Notes under the pieces: generated by a model
Databases searched by the model: none
What the model saw: the letters and a program-made list of their open reading frames with translations, nothing else
Told to the model about the DNA's origin: nothing
NCBI GenBank assembly: GCA_965243485.1
Contig: CBDEVP010000001.1
Coordinates: 1,054,001 to 1,118,000 of the forward strand
Direction: 5' to 3'
Length of the DNA stretch: 64,000 nt
From: UBA7330 sp965243485
GTDB lineage: Bacteria; Bacteroidota; Bacteroidia; Cytophagales; Cyclobacteriaceae
Translations under genes and position numbers: made by a program
Shown here: piece after piece, positions 43,962-53,206 of the stretch
Numbering within the stretch: position 1 is the stretch's first letter
Layout of the letters: the number at the start of each line of letters is the position of its first letter

Positions 43962-44660
43962 TCAGCTGAGGTGGATCAGCTTAAATCCTTCTCCATGCAC
44001 TGTCAGTAATTTTAATGATTCCTCCTCTTTGAGGTATTTTCTGATCTTAGCAATGTAGACGTCCATGCTTCGGGCATTGAAGTAGGAATCATCCTTCCAG
44101 ATCTTTTTCAGCGCAATGCTTCGGTCTACGGTCTGATTGAGGTTGTCAAAAAACAATTTAAGCAGTTCATTTTCCTTTGTGGTAAGCCTGATCTCTCCTG
44201 AAGGCAATGTGAGGCGGTTGTCTGCATATTGGTATTTGATCTTTCCAATGTTTATTTCCTCCGGCAGCTCTACAGAAGCACTGTTCGATTGCCGGGTCCT
44301 TTTAAGTACTGCATTGACACGCATAAGCAGTACCTCCATACTAAAAGGTTTGGTCACATAATCATCAGCACCAATCTTAAACCCCTGAAGAATATCTTCC
44401 TTCATGGATTTGGCCGTAAGGAAAATGATCGGGACTTTAGGCTCTATGGCCTTGATCTCCTTTGCAAGTGTAAAACCATCTTTTTTTGGCATCATCAGAT
44501 CCAGGATACAGAGATCAAATTTGCCGGGCCTGAAAGTTTTGGAGCCTTCTTCCCCATCCTGACACAATACTGAGTCATATCCCTTCAGGTTTAAATACTC
44601 GTTGAGGATCTGTCCTAAATTCGGATCATCTTCTGCAATTAGGATCCTTATTTTATCCAT
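43962..44660 (-). CDS. OmpR/PhoB-type response regulator (RprY-like)
   Basis: A 232-residue regulator. The receiver domain has the acidic pocket D11-D12, phospho-acceptor D54 in CILDLMMPK, T82 and K104 in YVTKPF. The C-terminal winged helix contains RLTTKENELLKLFF and RSMDVYIAKIRKYL, typical of the OmpR/PhoB class. It overlaps the sensor kinase gene upstream by 8 bp, so the pair is an operon. The order kinase-regulator and the similarity to RprX/RprY of Bacteroides suggest envelope or redox stress sensing. A phased TTAAC array in front of the kinase gene is a candidate self-binding site. Confidence 0.93.
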   Translation of the reverse strand: MDKIRILIAEDDPNLGQILNEYLNLKGYDSVLCQDGEEGSKTFRPGKFDLCILDLMMPKKDGFTLAKEIKAIEPKVPIIFLTAKSMKEDILQGFKIGADDYVTKPFSMEVLLMRVNAVLKRTRQSNSASVELPEEINIGKIKYQYADNRLTLPSGEIRLTTKENELLKLFFDNLNQTVDRSIALKKIWKDDSYFNARSMDVYIAKIRKYLKEEESLKLLTVHGEGFKLIHLS

Positions 44661-46227
44661 GATGTAGAGGTAAGCTTACTACAAATCTACTTCCTTTTCC
44701 AAGTTCACTCTCTACATGTATATGACCCTCATGTGCTTCAACAATACTCTTTACATAGGCCAAACCCAGTCCAAAGCCTTTTACATTGTGAATATCTCCG
44801 GTAGTGACCCTGTAGAACTTCTGAAAAATATTTCTGGTTGACTCTTTACTCATTCCAATACCATGGTCCTGAACGGACACAACAATCTCATCGCCTGACT
44901 GGTGAGCCCTGATGCTGATAAACAAATCATCCGGGCTGTATTTTATGGCATTATCCACGAGATTTAAAAACACATTGGTCAGATGACCTTTATCTGCCCA
45001 AACTGTAAGATGGTCTCCATCGACATTTAATCTTAATTGTCCATCCCTGTTTTCCACCTGAAGCATGCTTTTCTCCTCAACATCAAAAAGCAAAGCTTTC
45101 AGATCAACCTCCTCGAATTTCAGATTAAGATCTTTGCGATCTAAAGCTGCCATCTGGAGTACTTTTTCCACCTGATCCCCTAACCGATGATTTTCATCAC
45201 CAATAGCTTTTAGGTACCGGGCCCTGAGTCCCGGGGTCTCACTGATATCATTATCCCTCAGTGCTTCAGTAGCCAGAGCGATGGTAGCAATGGGAGTTTT
45301 CAGTTCATGGGTCATGTTATTGATAAAATCATTTTTCATCTCGGATAGCTTCTTTTGCCGGACAATCGTCCGCATGGCATACCCGAAACAAAACAGGATC
45401 AGCATGACCAGAACCCCTGAGCTCACCATGGTGGCCCAGATCTTTCTGAGCAGATATTGTTCTTTCTCAGGAAAATCAATGACCAGCTCAGTCGGCTCAC
45501 CCACGAGATCATTAGGGAATAAACTCGCTCTCAACCCACTGGTTTGTAATGCCAGTTTCTCTGATGGATTCTTCAAATAGACAAATCGCTTGTCCTGCGG
45601 TATCACCACTGCGTGGTTATAGTTAAGGTCAATGCCTTTGTTTTGCAATTCTTTAGATAAAATGGAGTCAAGCACGCCAGGATTTATCCTTGCCAGCGGA
45701 GACCTGCTTTCCACCATCACATTTTCAAGTACTGAAAAGGCCATTTCCGTCTTATAGGACAGGGTTTGCAGTTGGCGATTGAGCTCTTCAATCTGTCTTT
45801 CATTTTGTCTGCTGAGCTCAGTTACCTGTTCGTTGGAAATTCCGGATGACTCAAATGAATAGGTAGAAAATCCACCACCAGATGCCTTGAATTCCGCAAT
45901 GATCTGAACACCCGAGGGCCCGATGATGGTATCTTTTTTTACAACCACATCATCGTTGATCTGGATCTGCCCCTGTGAAGACCACTGTCTGAAGAAATTT
46001 CCCTGAGGCGGAGGTTTTAGATATCGATTCTTAACACGCATGGCTGCAAGGGCCTCCTGTCGTTCAAGCTTTTGAGAAACCGAGTTGAGGGCTTCGGTCA
46101 CATCCTGCCTGAAACGAGCCTCATTGGCAGAGATCACCGAATCAATCCAGTACCATTGAAACGCGATCAACCCCAGCATGGCCACACTCATCATTCCTAT
46201 GATCCAACGGATCTGCGCTTTCTTCAT
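44653..46227 (-). CDS. Sensor histidine kinase (RprX-like)
   Basis: A 524-residue membrane kinase. One helix (about 8-27), a periplasmic sensor domain of about 235 residues with a coiled-coil segment near 130-160, a second helix (about 265-287), and no clear HAMP. Then follow HisKA with phospho-acceptor H307 in NNMTHELKTPIAT, and HATPase_c with N-box VDNAIKYSP and G-boxes DHGIGMS and GFGLGLAYV. It presumably senses an envelope signal and phosphorylates the regulator encoded downstream with an 8-bp overlap. The upstream region shared with 46361 carries a TTAAC direct-repeat array. Confidence 0.93.
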   Translation of the reverse strand: MKKAQIRWIIGMMSVAMLGLIAFQWYWIDSVISANEARFRQDVTEALNSVSQKLERQEALAAMRVKNRYLKPPPQGNFFRQWSSQGQIQINDDVVVKKDTIIGPSGVQIIAEFKASGGGFSTYSFESSGISNEQVTELSRQNERQIEELNRQLQTLSYKTEMAFSVLENVMVESRSPLARINPGVLDSILSKELQNKGIDLNYNHAVVIPQDKRFVYLKNPSEKLALQTSGLRASLFPNDLVGEPTELVIDFPEKEQYLLRKIWATMVSSGVLVMLILFCFGYAMRTIVRQKKLSEMKNDFINNMTHELKTPIATIALATEALRDNDISETPGLRARYLKAIGDENHRLGDQVEKVLQMAALDRKDLNLKFEEVDLKALLFDVEEKSMLQVENRDGQLRLNVDGDHLTVWADKGHLTNVFLNLVDNAIKYSPDDLFISIRAHQSGDEIVVSVQDHGIGMSKESTRNIFQKFYRVTTGDIHNVKGFGLGLAYVKSIVEAHEGHIHVESELGKGSRFVVSLPLHHG

Positions 46228-46259
46228 ATGGTAAATTTACGGGGAAAAAGGCCTCAGGA

Positions 46260-46302
46260 TAACCATTTAACCATTTTTAACACACCTTAACCCACCATTA
46301 AC
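46260..46302. promoter_or_regulatory. Helically phased TTAAC direct-repeat array
   Basis: TTAAC occurs at 46267, 46277, 46287 and 46298, with a partial TAAC at 46260. The steps are 10, 10 and 11 bp, one DNA turn each. OmpR/PhoB-class regulators bind such direct repeats head to tail. The array lies between the divergent kinase gene and the exported protein gene at 46361. Its end is 22 bp upstream of a -7-like TACTTTCG (46325-46332), where a -33 element would normally sit, so activator-dependent transcription of the plus-strand gene is likely. Confidence 0.6.
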
Positions 46303-46360
46303 GCCCTGCCCGGGGAAACCTTTTTACTTTCGTTTTGTCATTGATCAAAATAGAAGGTTT

Positions 46361-46786
46361 ATGAGAAAAATCCTCATTGCTATCGGGATAGCTGTTGCGC
46401 TGTTCATCCTTGGCAGCTCTCTTTATGCTCAGGGACAGGTCTCACAGAAAATCGACACAATCTCACATGATGGAGCCACAAAAATCCATCAGCCAGATCC
46501 CCCGGAGGAATATCTCTTTGATTTTGATACGGAAGTATCAAAAGTGGTTCAAAAACTGAAACGGATGAATACCATGGACGACGACTCCCTTTCAATGATT
46601 CTTAATGAAAAGATCCGGAAGATGGAAGATGTCATGGTGAAAATTGGAATGGATGTGCATGAAGAAATCGAAATTCTTCATACCATGGATTGGGAGGAGA
46701 TCAAAGAGAGACACAAAATTGTGATCATTGGTCGGGAAGAAGAAAGTGAGGATTCGTGTCCGAAAAACAAAGGAAATAGCCCCTGA
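46361..46786 (+). CDS. Small exported protein, likely two-component target
   Basis: A 141-residue protein with a signal peptide (about 1-25, ending LYAQ) and an acidic, mostly helical body (KVVQKLKRMNTMDDDSLSM, then NEKIRKMEDVMVKIG). No known family is recognised. Size, export and helical content resemble periplasmic stress proteins in outline only, with no sequence motif to prove it. It is divergent from the kinase-regulator operon and carries the TTAAC array in its promoter region, so it is probably controlled by that system. Confidence 0.7.
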   Translation: MRKILIAIGIAVALFILGSSLYAQGQVSQKIDTISHDGATKIHQPDPPEEYLFDFDTEVSKVVQKLKRMNTMDDDSLSMILNEKIRKMEDVMVKIGMDVHEEIEILHTMDWEEIKERHKIVIIGREEESEDSCPKNKGNSP

Positions 46787-46852
46787 GAAAGATCAGGCCG
46801 GATCAAAAAGAGATGATTGTGTGATGAACGCTCAGGAATCGAGTTGATCTTG

Positions 46853-46927
46853 TGGGAAGTACTGGACTCGAACCAGCGACCCCCGCCCTGTCAAGGCGAT
46901 GCTCTGAACCAACTGAGCTAACTTCCC
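46853..46927 (-). tRNA. tRNA-Val (anticodon GAC)
   Basis: On the minus strand the acceptor arms GGGAAGT/ACTTCCC pair fully. The D-arm is GCTC/GAGC, the anticodon loop TTGACAG gives anticodon GAC (reads GUC/GUU), and the T-arm is GCTGG-TTCGAGT-CCAGT. The discriminator is A. CCA is not fully encoded. No other tRNA is adjacent. Confidence 0.93.
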
Positions 46928-47035
46928 AAAGTACGAAGAACCCGTTGAGTCCTTCAGGTTATTTGTGCAAAAATAACTTTCTCCGTCAATATTTTGAACA
47001 GAGTTAATAAATATGCTGGTTTGAATGCCTGATTG

Positions 47036-47068
47036 TTTGATTATTCATCTTTTTGCATTGTACCTTTA
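47036..47068 (+). promoter_or_regulatory. Bacteroidota-type promoter for the universal stress protein
   Basis: TTTG at 47036-47039 is followed after 21 bp by TACCTTTA at 47061-47068, one mismatch from TAnnTTTG. The start codon at 47087 lies 18 bp downstream. The position shows that the in-frame ATG at 47033 is not the start. Confidence 0.5.
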
Positions 47069-47086
47069 ATTTTAAAATACCCCATT

Positions 47087-47923
47087 ATGGAAATTAGCAA
47101 TATCCTGGTACCCGTTGATTTTTCCGACTGCTCGAAAAATGCCCTTAAAATAGCGATACAGATTGCCAAAACCTGTGGTGCTAAGATCCATATGGTAAAT
47201 GCCATTCACATTCATGCTCCCCAACCGGACATCACAGGTGGTGGATTGATCCACACTCTGGTATCTGATTACGAAAGTCAGATCCAGGAATCATTTGATT
47301 CCCTGGAAACAGATATGATCGATCTCAAGGATGTGCCTCATGAATCCGATCGTTTTATCTCGTACCTGATTGATGCCATCTTTTCCGAAACCAAAAAGAA
47401 AGACATTGATCTGATCGTAATGGGAACCCGTGCGGAACATTCGAACATTGAAAAATTTCTGGGAAGTCATACCACAGATGTGATCAGGAGTGCCGAAGTA
47501 CCGGTCCTGGTGATCCCTGAATCCACAAAATCTTTTCACCCTAAAAAAATTGGGTTGGCATCAGATTTTGAAGGGCTGGTCAATTATAAAAACATTGAGA
47601 TCCTTGCAAAAATGAGCGAACTCTACGACTCTGAAATACTTATTTTTCATGTGGCTTACGATCCTACTGATGTCAGCGCCCTTACCCAAAAGAAAATGAA
47701 AGAGCTTCATGAGCGTTTTCTTCATCATAAAACATCTGTAAGGACGATCGAAGCGGATAATGTGCTAAATGGCATCAAAAATTTTACCCAGAATCACAAC
47801 CTTGACCTGCTCTCAGTAGTACCGAAAGAACATAGCTTTTTTGAGAAGCTATTCAAAAAATCAATCACCAAGACCATAGCCCTTAATCCTAGTGTCCCTT
47901 TACTCACCATCCCACAGTTTTAA
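47087..47923 (+). CDS. Universal stress protein with two Usp domains
   Basis: A 278-residue tandem universal stress protein. Domain 1 (about 1-147) has the start ISNILVPVDFSDCSKNA and the ATP-binding type loop MGTRAEHSNIEKFLGSHT. Domain 2 (about 150-278) is more divergent (LLSVVPKEHSFFEKLFKKS) and lacks a clean nucleotide loop. Usp proteins help survival under starvation and redox stress; the molecular role is not fixed. The start at 47087 is set by the domain boundary and the promoter. Its TAA overlaps the next ATG (TAATG), so it is coupled to the GNAT protein. Confidence 0.88.
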   Translation: MEISNILVPVDFSDCSKNALKIAIQIAKTCGAKIHMVNAIHIHAPQPDITGGGLIHTLVSDYESQIQESFDSLETDMIDLKDVPHESDRFISYLIDAIFSETKKKDIDLIVMGTRAEHSNIEKFLGSHTTDVIRSAEVPVLVIPESTKSFHPKKIGLASDFEGLVNYKNIEILAKMSELYDSEILIFHVAYDPTDVSALTQKKMKELHERFLHHKTSVRTIEADNVLNGIKNFTQNHNLDLLSVVPKEHSFFEKLFKKSITKTIALNPSVPLLTIPQF

Positions 47924-48771
47924 TGGGTGATGGCATTAGAAATTTCAATCCTGAATTTCTAAAACCTTTATATGAGTCATTTATTGTAGCATGGGCAGAC
48001 CATGAGCCTCGAATAGATTTATCTTATGATATGTTCGTTCAACGCATCAGAGATAAACTCAATATTCATGGGGAAGTATCACTGCTTAAGATCAGAAAAA
48101 GCCAAATTATAGGTTTTATCTTGCATACAATCAATGAATACAGGGGTCAACTTTGTGCCTATAATGGAGGTACCGGTGTAGTCCCCGCTGCTCGAGGTGA
48201 AGGGATTACAAAAGAATTATATCAGCACCTGATCCCTATCCTTAAATCTCATGGGGTTCCGCTAGTGATCCTTGAAGCGGAGAAGAACAATCCAAAGGCC
48301 ATTCACATTTACCTGGATATCGGTTTCAGGATCATTACTGAATTCAGGTGCTATGCCAAACGTGGATTTTTTCAATGTGACAGAAAAATCAGTTGTAAAA
48401 TCGTCAACAATTTCAACCCCGACTATAAGGAATTTTGGGATCTTGAACCTTCATTTTTAGACCAGCCGCAGCAGTTAGAGTACAACCAGCACAATGAATT
48501 GATCCTGGAGTCAGAAGAAAATGGTATCATAACCGGTTATATCATTTTTCAGCCCCAGCTGGGAAGGATAAGTCAGCTGGCTGTAAACCCCGATTACCGA
48601 AGGAAAGGGATCGGAAAAGCCCTGATCTTTGAGGCATTTCAACGGACGCTCTCATCAGGTATGACGATCATGAACATCCCTTCAACAAATACAGACTTCA
48701 ACGACTTCCTCAAAAAAGTAGGATTCATCAACGAGATCGATCAGTACGAAATGCAAATGATCATCGATTAG
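47923..48771 (+). CDS. Protein with two GNAT N-acetyltransferase domains
   Basis: A 282-residue protein with a duplicated GNAT fold. Domain 1 has the acetyl-CoA loop ARGEGITKEL followed by ILEAEKNNPKAIHIYLDIGFR. Domain 2 has AVNPDYRRKGIGKALI and NDFLKKVGF. Both pyrophosphate-binding loops look usable. Double GNAT proteins acetylate small molecules or proteins, and the substrate here is unknown. It is translationally coupled to the Usp gene and lies 32 bp upstream of murF-alr. Confidence 0.85.
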   Translation: MGDGIRNFNPEFLKPLYESFIVAWADHEPRIDLSYDMFVQRIRDKLNIHGEVSLLKIRKSQIIGFILHTINEYRGQLCAYNGGTGVVPAARGEGITKELYQHLIPILKSHGVPLVILEAEKNNPKAIHIYLDIGFRIITEFRCYAKRGFFQCDRKISCKIVNNFNPDYKEFWDLEPSFLDQPQQLEYNQHNELILESEENGIITGYIIFQPQLGRISQLAVNPDYRRKGIGKALIFEAFQRTLSSGMTIMNIPSTNTDFNDFLKKVGFINEIDQYEMQMIID

Positions 48772-48803
48772 AGCTTAGCCACTTCTACATTAATTTAGCG
48801 GCC

Positions 48804-51215
48804 ATGCTTTTCTCCCGGATTGCGAAAATTGTAAATGGACATATCGAGCAACTTCACAGTAACCTCATTGTAAAAGATTTGCTCACTGACTCAAGACAGG
48901 TTGCTAGTGGACCAGATGCCCTTTTTGTTTGCCTGAAAGGCTCACAACATGACGGTCATGAGTTTGTAAGAGAGGTCTTTCAAAAAGGAATCACAAATTT
49001 TCTGATTTCTTCCAACACAGATCTTCCGGAAAGCGCAAATGCCATCAAGGTGGGGGACACCGTGGCTGCTTTGCAAAAACTTGGGGCCTTTCACCGGTCC
49101 CGATTCTCTTATCCGGTCATTGGGATTACCGGCAGCAACGGAAAAACCATGGTGAAAGAATGGCTAGGGACTGTCCTCCAGGAAAAATTCAAAGTTGTCA
49201 AAAGTCCGAAAAGCTATAACTCACAGATCGGAGTCCCTCTCTCCGTATGGCAGATGCAGGACACTCATGATATAGCCATTTTTGAAGCGGGCATTTCCAA
49301 AAAAGGGGAAATGCAGAAGCTTGCTGAAATCATCCGTCCAACCATCGGCATCTTCACAAATATTGGAGAAGCTCACAGCGAGGGCTTCGAATCCATTGAT
49401 CAAAAAATTGAGGAAAAGGCGATACTTTTTTCCGGAGCTGAAAAAATCATATGCTGCAGGGATCATCGAATGATCTATGAATACTTGTCTGTCACATACC
49501 CCGGAAAAGTGATCTCCTGGAGTGAAGAATTACATTCGGATATCCAAATCAGGCGAAATGGACAGTTGATAGATTATCTATACAGGAGTGAGCAGTTTAC
49601 CTTCAAAATCAGCCTTCAGGCACCTGAAAATCTGGAAAATCTACATCACGTAATTGCTGCATCTATCGTATGTGGACTCAATCAAATCCAAATTGAGCAG
49701 GGGCTTAAAAATATTGTCCCTGTCCCGATGCGTCTTGAACTCAAGCGGGGAGCAAATGACACATATCTTCTGGATGATACATACAATAATGACCTCGCCG
49801 GGCTAAGGATTGCCCTGAATTATCAAAAACAACAAACCCAGTATATCCGCAAGACTGTCATACTATCGGATATGCTACAGGCGGGTCAACCTCATAATGA
49901 ACTTTACAGGGAAGTAAATGCCCTGCTTAAAAAGCACGAAGTGAACAGATTTATCGGAATCGGTGACCGCATCACCGCATCAAAAGACATTTTCCGGATG
50001 GAGAAATACTTTTTCCCCGATGTTGAAGCCTTCCTTTCGGCCGACCTTTCATTTGCCAGCGAGATGATCATCGTAAAAGGTGCTCGATCGTTTGGTCTGG
50101 AAAAAATTGTTGCTTTTCTAGAAGAAAAAAATCACGGAACGGTCCTGGAGGTAAACTTTGAAGCGCTCACCCATAATTTAAATACATACAGGAAATATCT
50201 GAAGCCGGATGTAAAGCTCATGGTCATGGTCAAGGCATTTGCTTATGGGGGTGGAATCGCAGAAATTGCCAACCTTCTGCAATACCAACAGATAGACCGG
50301 TTAGGTGTAGCCTATGTGGATGAGGGGATCTTCCTTCGAAAACATGGGATCAGGACCCCGATCCTTGTGATGAATCCCAACTGGGATGCCCTTTCATTGC
50401 TCACCACTTTTGGGCTCGAGGCGGAGGTCTACAGCCTCGAAATGCTCAGTCACATGTTGAAAAATCTGAATAAGCTTCCGCCGATCCATCTAAAGATTGA
50501 AACCGGTATGAACAGGCTCGGTATTCAGGAGGCAGACATCGATGACCTTATCCAAATACTTTCCAATCATCCTGATTTTACAGTTACGGGAGTATTCACC
50601 CATTTGTCCAGCCAGGAAGATCCAAAAAACGATGATTATACACGTGAGCAGGTCAAACAATTCAACAGAATATTCGAAAGGATCTCCGCTGCGCTGGGTT
50701 ACAGACCTGTCAGGCATTTGCTGAATTCCGCTGGTATAGTTCGCTGGCCGGAATACCAGTATGAGATGGTACGATTGGGCATTGGTTTGTATGGTTTTGA
50801 CGCTGCAGGGACAGTTGATTCACTACAACCCATAAGCACACTCAAGTCCGTCATATCTCAGGTAAAGCCCGTCAGGAAAGGAGAAAGCATAGGATACTCA
50901 AGAAGTGGAATAGCAAAAAAAGATGGTCGCATTGCTATTTTGCCCATTGGCTATGCCGATGGATATTTAAGGGTCTTTGGGAATGGCAGGGCCTACGTAA
51001 TGATCAATGGGAAGAAGGCTCCAACCATTGGTAACATCTGCATGGACATGACCATGGTTGATATTACGGGAATTGAAGCGATGGCAGGTGACGAAGTATT
51101 ATTATTTGGTAAGGATCCTTCTATTGTTGACCTCGCAAAATGGGCCAACACCATTCCTTACGAAATTCTCACCAACATCAGTCAAAGAGTAAAAAGGGTT
51201 TTCAGATCTGAATAA
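48804..51215 (+). CDS. murF-alr: Bifunctional MurF ligase / alanine racemase
   Basis: An 803-residue fusion. Residues 1-445 are MurF, which adds D-Ala-D-Ala to UDP-MurNAc-tripeptide, with the ATP loop GITGSNGKTMVKEW (about 109-122) and DDTYNND later. Residues 446-803 are alanine racemase with PLP lysine K477 in VMVKAFAYGGG, catalytic tyrosine Y698 in SIGYSRSG and the IGYADGYLR and NICMDMTMVD motifs. The usual VKADAYG motif has Phe instead of Asp. The fusion supplies D-Ala next to the enzyme that uses its dipeptide and is a known Bacteroidota arrangement. D-Ala-D-Ala ligase is not in the window. Confidence 0.96.
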   Translation: MLFSRIAKIVNGHIEQLHSNLIVKDLLTDSRQVASGPDALFVCLKGSQHDGHEFVREVFQKGITNFLISSNTDLPESANAIKVGDTVAALQKLGAFHRSRFSYPVIGITGSNGKTMVKEWLGTVLQEKFKVVKSPKSYNSQIGVPLSVWQMQDTHDIAIFEAGISKKGEMQKLAEIIRPTIGIFTNIGEAHSEGFESIDQKIEEKAILFSGAEKIICCRDHRMIYEYLSVTYPGKVISWSEELHSDIQIRRNGQLIDYLYRSEQFTFKISLQAPENLENLHHVIAASIVCGLNQIQIEQGLKNIVPVPMRLELKRGANDTYLLDDTYNNDLAGLRIALNYQKQQTQYIRKTVILSDMLQAGQPHNELYREVNALLKKHEVNRFIGIGDRITASKDIFRMEKYFFPDVEAFLSADLSFASEMIIVKGARSFGLEKIVAFLEEKNHGTVLEVNFEALTHNLNTYRKYLKPDVKLMVMVKAFAYGGGIAEIANLLQYQQIDRLGVAYVDEGIFLRKHGIRTPILVMNPNWDALSLLTTFGLEAEVYSLEMLSHMLKNLNKLPPIHLKIETGMNRLGIQEADIDDLIQILSNHPDFTVTGVFTHLSSQEDPKNDDYTREQVKQFNRIFERISAALGYRPVRHLLNSAGIVRWPEYQYEMVRLGIGLYGFDAAGTVDSLQPISTLKSVISQVKPVRKGESIGYSRSGIAKKDGRIAILPIGYADGYLRVFGNGRAYVMINGKKAPTIGNICMDMTMVDITGIEAMAGDEVLLFGKDPSIVDLAKWANTIPYEILTNISQRVKRVFRSE

Positions 51216-51306
51216 GTGGTGGTGATCAAGGCAGACCTTTCATTTGGAGAAAGCAAAACACCCGCGTGTTCCATACGTTTACCATAAAAGCGCAAAGAGA
51301 TCTGAA

Positions 51307-51447
51307 ATGAAACAAAAAATATCGCAAACAAAATCTAAAAAGCCTGACGGGAAGACGCCTGGAAAAAAGGAGGATAAAGCGGAAAATAAAAATGATCAGG
51401 GAGGCATTCCTGATATGGATTTCAAAAAACTTTTGGGTTGCGGATGA
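51307..51447 (+). CDS. Small Lys-rich protein ending in LGCG
   Basis: A 46-residue ORF from ATG 51307: a basic, Lys-rich N-terminal half and an end reading GGIPDMDFKKLLGCG. The frame is open upstream to an ATG at 51244, but the shorter form fits the composition. The terminal GGxPDxDFKKxLGCG pattern is one I associate with small conserved proteins in Cytophagales, with no known function. A TACGTTTA -7-like element lies at 51274-51281. It lies between murF-alr and purK. Confidence 0.5.
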   Translation: MKQKISQTKSKKPDGKTPGKKEDKAENKNDQGGIPDMDFKKLLGCG

Positions 51448-51510
51448 TGCATCCCCTGTTTAACCACATGCATCAAGCTCAAAAAACTAAAAAAACCACA
51501 TCTTTGCGGC

Positions 51511-52650
51511 ATGAACCCCGAAATTACGGACCTTCAGATCGGGATCCTGGGCGGAGGGCAGCTCGGCCGCATGGTGATCCAGTCAGCCATCGACTTCAAT
51601 CTCAATATCCACATCATCGACCCGGATCCCAGTGCTCCCTGCAAGGATGTGGCCCAAACTTTTACTGTGGGTAAACTCACGGACTTTGATGCTGTAGTGG
51701 CTTTTGGCAAAGACAAAGATCTGCTCACCATTGAAATTGAAAATGTGAACACCGATGCACTCAGGGAACTTGAGAAAATGGGTAAGAAAGTTTTCCCACA
51801 ACCTGAGATCATTGAACTCATCCAGGATAAGCGAAAGCAAAAGACCTTTTACAAATCAAACCGTATCCCAACTGCAGACTTTGTGCTCACCGAAAATCTT
51901 GATGACCTGAAAAAGCATGCTTATTTTTTGCCGGGAGTGCATAAGCTTGGAAAGGAAGGATACGATGGTCGTGGGGTTCAGGTCATAAAGACTGAAGCTG
52001 ACATCGACAAAGGATTCGATAAGCCTTCCCTACTGGAAAAACTGATAGATTTTGAGAAAGAACTGAGTGTGATCGTATCCCGCAATGAATCCGGGGTCAC
52101 CCGGTGTTTTCCGGTTGTTGAATTAGTCTTTCATAAGGAAGCCAACCTGGTGGAGTATCTTTTTGCTCCGGCTGAGATCCCCGGAAAAATTGAAGAAGTG
52201 GCCTATGATCTCGCCACGGATGTAATCAACCAGCTGGAAATGGTCGGGATCCTGGCAGTGGAGATGTTTCTGACCAAAGAGGGAGAGCTCCTGGTCAATG
52301 AAATTGCACCCCGGACGCACAACAGTGGCCATCATACCATCGAGGCAAATATCACCTCTCAGTTTGAGCAGCACCTCCGGGCCATTTTAGACTTTCCTCC
52401 CGGAGCGACAGACCTTATCATACCAGCCGCTATGGTGAACGTATTGGGTGAAGAGGGTTATACGGGAAATGCAAAATATCAGGGTATAAATGATTTAATG
52501 GCCATGGAAGGGGTACATTTACACCTGTACGGGAAAAAATTGACCAAGCCCTTCCGGAAGATGGGTCATGTAACTCTTACAGCCAGAGATTCAAAACAGT
52601 TGAAGGAAATGGTGAACAAAGTAAAGCAGACACTAAAGGTAATCGCATGA
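51511..52650 (+). CDS. purK: N5-carboxyaminoimidazole ribonucleotide synthase
   Basis: An ATP-grasp enzyme of purine synthesis that carboxylates AIR to N5-CAIR with bicarbonate. The N-terminal GILGGGQLGRM and the IIDPDPSAPC stretch, then KLGKEGYDGRGVQV and NEIAPRTHNSGHHT, are diagnostic for PurK. The 379-residue length is normal. The stop overlaps the purE ATG by 4 bp. The -7-like CATCTTTG at 51499-51506 leaves only 4 bp before the ATG, so the mRNA may be leaderless. Confidence 0.96.
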   Translation: MNPEITDLQIGILGGGQLGRMVIQSAIDFNLNIHIIDPDPSAPCKDVAQTFTVGKLTDFDAVVAFGKDKDLLTIEIENVNTDALRELEKMGKKVFPQPEIIELIQDKRKQKTFYKSNRIPTADFVLTENLDDLKKHAYFLPGVHKLGKEGYDGRGVQVIKTEADIDKGFDKPSLLEKLIDFEKELSVIVSRNESGVTRCFPVVELVFHKEANLVEYLFAPAEIPGKIEEVAYDLATDVINQLEMVGILAVEMFLTKEGELLVNEIAPRTHNSGHHTIEANITSQFEQHLRAILDFPPGATDLIIPAAMVNVLGEEGYTGNAKYQGINDLMAMEGVHLHLYGKKLTKPFRKMGHVTLTARDSKQLKEMVNKVKQTLKVIA

Positions 52651-53171
52651 GCAAGGCACAGGTTGGCATTATTATGGGCAGTCAATCGGATCTGCCGGTC
52701 ATGGCCGAAGCGGCTGAGATCCTCGAAGAGCTGGGAGTTTCCCTTGACGTGACCATTGTCTCCGCACACCGTACCCCGGACCGGATGGTGGAGTATGGAC
52801 GGAGCGCTGCTAAGAATGGACTGAAGGTTATCATCGCTGGCGCAGGAGGTGCCGCTCACCTTCCCGGAATGATCGCTTCGCTGACCACGCTGCCGGTTAT
52901 TGGGGTGCCCATCAAATCCCGAAATTCCATCGATGGGTGGGATTCGATACTTTCGATCCTGCAAATGCCTGGCGGAATACCCGTTGCCACGGTCGCGCTT
53001 GATGGCGCAAAAAATGCCGGTCTTCTGGCCGCAAAGATCATCGGTTCGTTTGATGAAAAAGTCTCCAAAGCCCTCTCCGAATACCAGGATGAACTCAGGA
53101 AGAAGGTGGAAGATTCTGCCCGAGAGCTGGAAAGCAAAGGCTGGAAAGCCAGGAAGATCGGCTTTCAGTAA
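52647..53171 (+). CDS. purE: N5-carboxyaminoimidazole ribonucleotide mutase
   Basis: Class I PurE moves the carboxyl group from N5-CAIR to CAIR. GSQSDLPVM, SAHRTPDRM, AGAGGAAHLPGM and the late PGGIPVATVALDGAKNAGLLAAKI stretch (read as GGIPVATVALDGA) are the family motifs; the conserved His lies in SAHR. At 174 residues it is typical. It is coupled to purK, so both steps are made in equal amounts. The gene is followed after 35 bp by the convergent oxidoreductase gene. Confidence 0.96.
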   Translation: MSKAQVGIIMGSQSDLPVMAEAAEILEELGVSLDVTIVSAHRTPDRMVEYGRSAAKNGLKVIIAGAGGAAHLPGMIASLTTLPVIGVPIKSRNSIDGWDSILSILQMPGGIPVATVALDGAKNAGLLAAKIIGSFDEKVSKALSEYQDELRKKVEDSARELESKGWKARKIGFQ

Positions 53172-53206
53172 TCTTGAGGACATGACCCCTTCGATTCTCT
53201 GCCAGA

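Noticed and set aside
46853..46927. Reading this tRNA as tRNA-Asp
   Set aside because: On the coding (minus) strand the anticodon is GAC, not GTC, so it is tRNA-Val.
52566..53183. 205-residue open frame antisense to purE
   Set aside because: It mirrors purE and the end of purK, with no family resemblance.
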